Shown one piece after another: positions 7,163-10,771 of a stretch of 10,771 nucleotides of DNA. Where the stretch lies: the NCBI GenBank assembly GCA_016784245.1, contig JADHVA010000021.1:1-10771 (forward strand), written 5' to 3'. Under the pieces are notes generated by a model. That model saw only the letters and a program-made list of their open reading frames with translations, searched no databases and had not been told where the DNA came from. The position numbers were made by a program, and so were the translations under genes. How positions within the stretch are numbered: position 1 is the first letter of the stretch; every line of letters begins with the position of its first letter. Source of the stretch: Nanobdellota archaeon (lineage in GTDB: Archaea; Nanobdellota; Nanobdellia; SCGC-AAA011-G17; GW2011-AR17).

Positions 7163-7399
7163 TTAATTTTCGCATTTATAGTATGGGTTTGTAATTTTCT
7201 TTTCAATTTGAAAAATTCTGTCAATTTCTTTTATGTCAAGAAGTGAGAATCCTTCAGTTCTTTTTATAATCGCGCTTCTGCTATGTCTATCAATATCAAT
7301 AATCCTACCTTCGTATATAATGTGCTCTTCTTTTTCTTCATCCCAAAATGCTAGTTCTACAGCTTGGTGTAGAAATTGTTCTAATTCGTTTGCTTCCAT
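7163..7399 (-). CDS. Small acidic protein of unknown function, probable beta-barrel
   Basis: A 78-residue soluble protein that I do not recognise with confidence. After a short acidic helix (about 1-18) there are several predicted strands: VELAFW, HIIYEGRIIDID, RSAIIKR and FSLLDIKEIDRIF. This order of short strands with a conserved-looking G-x-I-x-x-I-D is reminiscent of small SH3/Sm-like barrels or YolD-like proteins, but the match is only in style. One cysteine lies near the C-terminus (C76). It is the only gene here with a clear Shine-Dalgarno sequence (AAGGAG, 9 bases before the ATG), and its TATA-like box is about 40 bases upstream, so its mRNA has a short leader. It is divergent from the ferritin/VIT1 gene across a GC-rich patch and lies upstream of aspS on the same strand. 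Its coding character and own signals make it a likely real gene. Confidence 0.65.
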   Translation of the reverse strand: MEANELEQFLHQAVELAFWDEEKEEHIIYEGRIIDIDRHSRSAIIKRTEGFSLLDIKEIDRIFQIEKKITNPYYKCEN

Positions 7400-7408
7400 T
7401 TTTTTTAT

Positions 7409-7414
7409 CTCCTT
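7409..7414 (-). promoter_or_regulatory. Shine-Dalgarno sequence of the small protein gene
   Basis: The minus strand reads AAGGAG, with 9 bases between it and the ATG at 7397-7399. It fixes that ATG as the start and contrasts with the other genes here, which appear leaderless. Confidence 0.7.
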
Positions 7415-7434
7415 GATATTTTGATGTTAGTTTC

Positions 7435-7442
7435 TTATTTAA
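7435..7442 (-). promoter_or_regulatory. TATA-like box of the small protein gene
   Basis: The minus strand reads TTAAATAA, centred about 40 bases before the ATG. Initiation about 26 bases downstream would leave a leader of roughly 13 bases that just includes the Shine-Dalgarno sequence. It directly abuts the GC-rich patch at 7443-7474. Confidence 0.45.
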
Positions 7443-7474
7443 GTGCCGCGCGAAGGCATGTCCAGTGTCCAGAC
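7443..7474. promoter_or_regulatory. GC-rich patch between divergent promoters; candidate operator
   Basis: About 21 of 32 bases are G or C, against a background well below one third. It contains a small inverted repeat (TGCC at 7444-7447, GGCA at 7455-7458, 7-base spacer) and a perfect tandem 7-mer, TGTCCAG, at 7459-7465 and 7466-7472. It sits exactly between the TATA boxes of the small protein gene and the ferritin/VIT1 gene, where a bound regulator could act on both. The binding protein is unknown; a metal-responsive regulator would fit the neighbouring transporter but is inference. A short structured RNA is an alternative. Confidence 0.4.
7459..7472. repeat. Perfect tandem 7-mer TGTCCAG x2
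   Basis: Two head-to-tail copies of TGTCCAG inside the GC-rich patch between the divergent promoters. The short length makes chance possible, but the composition and position favour a protein-binding site. Confidence 0.5.
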
Positions 7475-7485
7475 TTGAGAGTAAG

Positions 7486-7493
7486 TTTTATAA
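7486..7493 (+). promoter_or_regulatory. TATA box of the ferritin/VIT1 gene
   Basis: TTTTATAA, centred 27-28 bases before the GTG start at 7517. The spacing predicts a leaderless mRNA beginning at the GTG and helps fix this non-ATG start, because the overlapping ATG at 7515 leads straight to a stop codon. Confidence 0.6.
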
Positions 7494-7516
7494 GTTTAGT
7501 TCTATAGTATTAAGAT

Positions 7517-8392
7517 GTGGTAAAAATAGAGGATGATTTGAAAAAGAAGATTCTTAGAGCTCAACAGATTGAAATTAATGAATATTATGTTTATTTGAAA
7601 TTAGCAAAGTTAGTGAAACATAAAAAAAATAGTTCTATTTTTAAGAGAATTGCTAAAGATGAAATGAAACATTATAATTTTTTTAAGAAATTTACAAAAG
7701 TTGATTTGAAGCCCAATAGATTAAAGGTTTTTTGGTATATATTATTAGCAAATGTTTTTGGAGTTGTTTTTGGTTTGAGATTAATGGAAAGCGGTGAAAT
7801 TTTTGCACAGGATATATATAAGGAATTTAAAAATAAACTTCCTGGAATAGATTTGATTATTAAAGATGAAGTTGAACATGAAAGTAAACTAATAGATTTG
7901 ATTAAAGAAGAAAAGTTAATGTATGCAGGATCTGTAGTTTTAGGATTAAATGATGCTTTAGTTGAATTAACAGGTGCTTTAGCAGGTTTTACTTTTGCTT
8001 TTAGAAATGCAGAAATAATTGCTATTGCAGGTTTAGTTACTGGAATTGCAGCTTCTTTGTCAATGGCAGCTTCTGAATATCTTTCTGTGAAAACTGATGA
8101 AGGTGCAAAAAATCCTTTAGTTGGAGCTTTTTATACTGGTGGGGCTTATTTGATTACAGTTATATTTTTGATATTTCCATTTTTTGTTTTGAGTAATGTA
8201 TTTGGAAGTTTAGTTTGGACTTTGATAAATGCGACAATTGTGATTTTATTGTTTACTTTCTATATCTCTATAGCAAAGAAATTGAGTTTCAGAAGAAGAT
8301 TTTTGGAAATGTTTTTTATTAGTATGGGAGTTGCTTTAGTGAGTTTTTGTATAGGATATATTATTAGAATGCTTATTGGTATTGATATTTAG
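7517..8392 (+). CDS. Ferritin-like domain fused to VIT1/CCC1-type Fe2+/Mn2+ transporter
   Basis: Predicted membrane protein that detoxifies iron or manganese by binding it in a ferritin-like domain and moving it out of the cytoplasm (the MbfA-like, rubrerythrin-VIT1 architecture). It has 291 residues. The N-terminal ferritin-like four-helix part (about 1-132) offers diiron ligands E19, E49 and H52 (DEMKH), E91/E94, and E118 and H121 (DEVEH). The C-terminal VIT domain (about 136-291) has the family motif GLNDALVE at 143-150, then G-A-L-A-G-F and the ASEYLS segment (185-190), with about five membrane helices in all. The start is GTG 7517, supported by a TATA box 27-28 bases upstream; ATG 7515 is out of frame. 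It is divergent from a small unknown gene across a GC-rich candidate operator. The uvrD-like gene follows 49 bases downstream with its own TATA box, so the two need not be co-regulated. Whether it prefers iron or manganese cannot be decided. Confidence 0.85.
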   Translation: MVKIEDDLKKKILRAQQIEINEYYVYLKLAKLVKHKKNSSIFKRIAKDEMKHYNFFKKFTKVDLKPNRLKVFWYILLANVFGVVFGLRLMESGEIFAQDIYKEFKNKLPGIDLIIKDEVEHESKLIDLIKEEKLMYAGSVVLGLNDALVELTGALAGFTFAFRNAEIIAIAGLVTGIAASLSMAASEYLSVKTDEGAKNPLVGAFYTGGAYLITVIFLIFPFFVLSNVFGSLVWTLINATIVILLFTFYISIAKKLSFRRRFLEMFFISMGVALVSFCIGYIIRMLIGIDI

Positions 8393-8414
8393 TTTTTATT
8401 CTATTAATCTTTTT
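8393..8414 (+). terminator. T-rich tract after the ferritin/VIT1 gene
   Basis: Two runs of five T (8393-8397 and 8410-8414) follow the TAG stop, as expected for intrinsic archaeal termination. The second run overlaps the TATA-like box of the helicase gene. Evidence is limited to composition. Confidence 0.3.
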
Positions 8415-8418
8415 AAAT
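8411..8418 (+). promoter_or_regulatory. TATA-like box of the helicase gene
   Basis: TTTTAAAT, centred 27-28 bases before the TTG at 8442. This is the spacing for a leaderless transcript and is the main support for TTG as the start, since no ATG or GTG lies in frame between the upstream stop (TGA at 8421) and the TTG. Confidence 0.55.
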
Positions 8419-8441
8419 GGTGAGGAAATGGATATACTATA

Positions 8442-10379
8442 TTGGTTGAATTTAATGAGGACGGAAGTATTAAGTGGTCAGAGGATTTGTTGGCTAGAAA
8501 AAAAGAGGAGCCCTTTATTTGTGTTCTAAAAGCACTAGATGAAATTCCTTTTTCTGTAGGTAAGAAGCTTTTGATAGATGTTTTACAAGGAAATGATGAA
8601 AATAAAACTGTTAAAAAAAGTAAATTAAATAGGTTGATAAGTTTTGGTGTGCTTTCATATTCTAATGAAGAAATTTTAGAAGTTATTGATACTTTGGAAA
8701 GAGATGGTTTTATTGTACATAAAAATGATAGATATTGGAAAGTTCTATGTTTGACAATAAGAGGAAAAGAGGAATTAAAGAATCCTGGATTTTATAGGAA
8801 AGAGAAAAAAACATATGAAGAAACTATATTTAGTGAAGAAGATAAATTGATGTTTAATAATTTTGATTTTTTTTTGAATATTTTTAATGATGAACAAAAG
8901 AAAGCAATTGTTTCACAAAAGAAAGTAATCTTATGTATTGCAGGTGCAGGTACAGGGAAAACTACAGTGTTGACAAAAAGAATTGAATTCCTTTTGAAGT
9001 TTAGAGATGTTGATCCAAAAAAAGTTTTAGCTATTACTTTTACAAGGAAAGCTAGGATAGAAATGCAAGATAGGTTGTCGGCCTTAGGATATAGTAATGT
9101 TAATGTGGAAACTTTTAATTCCTTTTCTGAGAAAATTTTGAGAAAATATAATAATTTGATTTATGGAAAAGAAGTTAGGATGATGACATATTCTGATAAA
9201 ATTAAAATCTTGAATGCGGCTTTGGAAAGTTTGAGTTTAAGTCCAAGAGGTGCGATTGAAGCATACTTTAAAACTCAACAGTTGAGAAGTAAAAGTGATG
9301 AGGAATTGTATAGGATTTTTTTAAATGATTGTTATTTTATTGTAGATTATTTTAAAAGTAAAGGGAGAGAGATGTATGATTTTTCTGTTGATGCAAAAGA
9401 TGTAATGAGTGCAAAAATGATGTATGGTATTTGTAAGTTTATTGACGAGAAAATGAGGAGCATTGGTTTTAGAAATCATATGGATCAAATTGTTGACACT
9501 ATTGACTTTTTTGAAAAGCATAAAGATAAAATTCCTGAGTTTGATTATGTTTTAGTTGATGAGTATCAAGATGTGAATGATTTACAAATTAAGTTTATTG
9601 ATTTGGTTTGTAGAGATCATTTGTTTTGTGTTGGTGATCCAAGACAAGCAATTTTTGGATGGAGAGGATCTAATATAAGTTATATTATGGATTTTAAAGA
9701 AAAATATCCTGAAGCTGAAATTATTAATTTGAGAAATAATTACAGATCTAGTAAAGGAATTGTAGATTTGTCTAATGAAACAATTAGAGTGATGAATTTG
9801 CCTGATTTAGAATCTGCTGTAGAGAGAGAAAATAAAATTAAATTGTTGAATTTTAAAAGTGATGATGTTGAATTTGAGTTTGTTATACAAAGTATTTTAG
9901 CAGCATCTGTTCCAAAAGAAGAAATTTTTGTTTTGGCTAGAACAAATAAACAGTTGAAGGATTTGTCTTATTTAATGTTGCAAAGAGGGATTCCGCATAT
10001 TTTGAAAGGAGATGATATGAAAAAAGTTATTGATGCTTCTAAAGGAGAAGTTACTTTAGCAACAGTTCATGCAATTAAAGGTTTGGAAGCAAATATTGTT
10101 TTTGTTGTAGGTTGTACAAGTATGAATTTTCCTTGTAAAGCTACGGAACATCCTGTTGTAGATATGATTAAAGTTGATGAATATGATAAGGAAGATGAGG
10201 AAAGAAGATTGTTTTATGTTGCATTGAGTAGAGCAAAAGAAGCTTTGTATTTGAGTTATTCAGGGAAGAGGCATAGTTCTTATATTACTTCAAATATGAA
10301 AAAAATGTTAGGGTTTAAAGAACCTAAAGCTGAAAAATCTTGGTATCAGAATAGAGATTTGAAAGATTTTGTTGGTTAG
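8442..10379 (+). CDS. UvrD/Rep-type SF1A helicase with N-terminal RQC-like domain and no 2B subdomain
   Basis: Predicted ATP-dependent 3'-5' DNA helicase for repair or replication restart, 645 residues. Residues about 24-115 resemble the RQC winged-helix domain of RecQ: FICVLKALDEIPFSVGKKLL, then a V-L-Q-G stretch, a helix, and TIRGKEEL. The SF1A motor follows: Q motif near NDEQKKAIV, Walker A GAGTGKT at 168-174, Ia with FTRKA, motif II DEYQD at 373-377, motif III GDPRQAIFGWRG at 398-409, NNYRS, motif V TVHAIKGLE, and motif VI with YVALSRAKEAL. In Rep, UvrD and PcrA roughly 170 residues (2B) separate the GIP.....G stretch from motif V; here RGIPHILKGDD is followed by motif V after about 15 residues. 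Subdomain 1B is present. The frame is continuous, so this is an architecture and not a frameshift. The start TTG is the only in-frame candidate, with a TATA-like box at the right distance. No HRDC or other C-terminal domain is seen. Confidence 0.85.
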   Translation: MVEFNEDGSIKWSEDLLARKKEEPFICVLKALDEIPFSVGKKLLIDVLQGNDENKTVKKSKLNRLISFGVLSYSNEEILEVIDTLERDGFIVHKNDRYWKVLCLTIRGKEELKNPGFYRKEKKTYEETIFSEEDKLMFNNFDFFLNIFNDEQKKAIVSQKKVILCIAGAGTGKTTVLTKRIEFLLKFRDVDPKKVLAITFTRKARIEMQDRLSALGYSNVNVETFNSFSEKILRKYNNLIYGKEVRMMTYSDKIKILNAALESLSLSPRGAIEAYFKTQQLRSKSDEELYRIFLNDCYFIVDYFKSKGREMYDFSVDAKDVMSAKMMYGICKFIDEKMRSIGFRNHMDQIVDTIDFFEKHKDKIPEFDYVLVDEYQDVNDLQIKFIDLVCRDHLFCVGDPRQAIFGWRGSNISYIMDFKEKYPEAEIINLRNNYRSSKGIVDLSNETIRVMNLPDLESAVERENKIKLLNFKSDDVEFEFVIQSILAASVPKEEIFVLARTNKQLKDLSYLMLQRGIPHILKGDDMKKVIDASKGEVTLATVHAIKGLEANIVFVVGCTSMNFPCKATEHPVVDMIKVDEYDKEDEERRLFYVALSRAKEALYLSYSGKRHSSYITSNMKKMLGFKEPKAEKSWYQNRDLKDFVG

Positions 10380-10418
10380 TTAGTTTGTAGAACTAAAGAA
10401 ATTTTAGAAATGTTAAGA

Positions 10419-10440
10419 AGAGATCATGGTTATAATCTCT
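10419..10440. terminator. Small hairpin between convergent genes
   Basis: An inverted repeat, AGAGAT at 10419-10424 and ATCTCT at 10435-10440, with a mismatch and two further possible pairs inside. It lies in the 64-base gap between the helicase stop and the stop of the convergent small membrane protein gene. It could end transcripts on either strand, but the stem is short and lacks a strong T-run. Confidence 0.25.
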
Positions 10441-10443
10441 AAT

Positions 10444-10659
10444 TTACATACCTAAAAACTTCATTAATTGATACACAACAAAAACAGGCCAGATAATTGC
10501 TTTTAAAACTCCTAATATTCCTGACCAAAATCCTGTAGCCCTTGTAATATTATAAATTACTGCACCTACAAAACCTAGACCATATACCATATCACCTGTT
10601 GTACAATTTCCTTTCCAATTACATTTTTCTGATTTCTTTTTTTTAATTTTTTTTGCCAT
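10444..10659 (-). CDS. Small two-helix membrane protein, function unknown
   Basis: A 71-residue protein with a strongly basic N-terminus (MAKKIKKKKSEK), a short Cys-containing segment CNWKGNC (C13 and C19), then two probable membrane helices at about 23-40 and 46-69. The second contains LKAIIWPVFVVYQLMKFL. The basic N-terminus suggests an N-in topology by the positive-inside rule, with both ends in the cytoplasm. From memory, short proteins of this kind (GLGF.GA.IY, then GVLKAI.WP.F..Y..LKFL) recur in Woesearchaeota-type genomes, but I know no assigned function. The ATG has a TATA-like box 24-25 bases upstream and no Shine-Dalgarno sequence. It converges on the helicase gene and lies 44 bases downstream of a partial gene on the same strand. 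The clear membrane pattern and own promoter make it a likely real gene. Confidence 0.7.
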   Translation of the reverse strand: MAKKIKKKKSEKCNWKGNCTTGDMVYGLGFVGAVIYNITRATGFWSGILGVLKAIIWPVFVVYQLMKFLGM

Positions 10660-10679
10660 TTTAGAATATAAGAGTGAGT

Positions 10680-10687
10680 TTTTTATA
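10680..10687 (-). promoter_or_regulatory. TATA-like box of the small membrane protein gene
   Basis: The minus strand reads TATAAAAA, centred 24-25 bases before the ATG at 10657-10659, consistent with a leaderless transcript. It lies in the 44-base gap after the partial gene at the right edge. Confidence 0.5.
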
Positions 10688-10703
10688 TTAATTTTTTGTT
10701 TTT

Positions 10704-10771
10704 TTATAATTCTTCAGATTCTATTTCCATTAAATCGTAAGTAGGAAGTTCTTCAATGATTTCAACTTTGT
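10704..10771 (-). CDS. C-terminal end of an unrecognised gene (runs off right edge)
   Basis: On the minus strand a frame is open from the window edge to a TAA at 10704-10706. The 21 visible residues read KVEIIEELPTYDLMEIESEEL, a very acidic tail with no motif I can assign. The frame has amino-acid content like the other genes here and is followed by a T/A-rich tract, so it is probably the real end of a gene. The fragment is too short to name. Confidence 0.45.
   Translation of the reverse strand, partial: KVEIIEELPTYDLMEIESEEL

Noticed and set aside
8417..8449. Ten-residue leader peptide starting at ATG 8417 before the helicase gene
   Set aside because: It overlaps the TATA-like box, would lie largely upstream of the predicted transcript start, and has no ribosome-binding sequence.
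10380..10443. Small RNA or strong terminator in the convergent gap
   Set aside because: Only a 6-base stem with a mismatch is present, and no promoter-like box points to an independent transcript; listed as a low-confidence hairpin only.
1..10771. CRISPR arrays, tRNA genes, insertion sequences or prophage parts
   Set aside because: I saw no regularly spaced repeats, no cloverleaf with a conserved T-arm sequence, no transposase or integrase, and no long direct or inverted repeats.

Overview
The window (about 10.8 kb, very AT-rich) looks like a piece of an archaeal chromosome, most likely from a small-genome DPANN-type lineage such as Woesearchaeota or Pacearchaeota. I infer this from four things. 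There is a short AspRS of the archaeal/eukaryotic type without the bacterial GAD domain, and an AsnRS of similar build. Most genes have a TATA-like box centred about 25-30 bases before the start codon and no Shine-Dalgarno sequence, which is the archaeal leaderless arrangement. The gene set also includes a membrane-bound ferritin/VIT1 fusion and a small two-helix protein of a kind I associate with these lineages. The lineage is an inference; no marker rRNA is present.

Layout. Positions 3-293 hold the end of an unrecognised gene that enters from the left. It converges on asnS (304-1602, minus), which is followed by an M3-family oligoendopeptidase, pepF (1639-3393, minus). A divergent promoter region of 83 bases separates pepF from a plus-strand cluster: two tandem HAD-family nucleotidase paralogues (3477-4097 and 4098-4679, with no base between them) and a bacterial/queuosine-type tRNA-guanine transglycosylase (4719-5810). 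The tgt stop overlaps by 4 bases the stop of the convergent aspS (5807-7120, minus). Upstream of aspS is a small minus-strand protein of unknown function (7163-7399). A 117-base divergent intergenic region with a strikingly GC-rich patch then leads to a ferritin-like/VIT1 iron or manganese transporter (7517-8392, plus) and an unusual UvrD-type helicase (8442-10379, plus). A small membrane protein (10444-10659, minus) and the C-terminal end of a further minus-strand gene (10704-10771) close the window. No gene-free stretch exceeds 117 bases. I saw no tRNA, rRNA, CRISPR array, insertion sequence or attachment site.

How the genes may work together. AsnRS, AspRS and TGT share tRNA substrates if TGT acts at the wobble position: tRNA-Asn and tRNA-Asp are two of the four GUN-anticodon tRNAs that carry queuosine. 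The two HAD phosphatases directly before tgt could feed it by dephosphorylating a salvaged base or nucleotide; this is a hypothesis. The helicase is the most unusual protein here. It appears to be an SF1A (UvrD/Rep) motor that has lost the regulatory 2B subdomain and gained an N-terminal RQC-like winged-helix domain.
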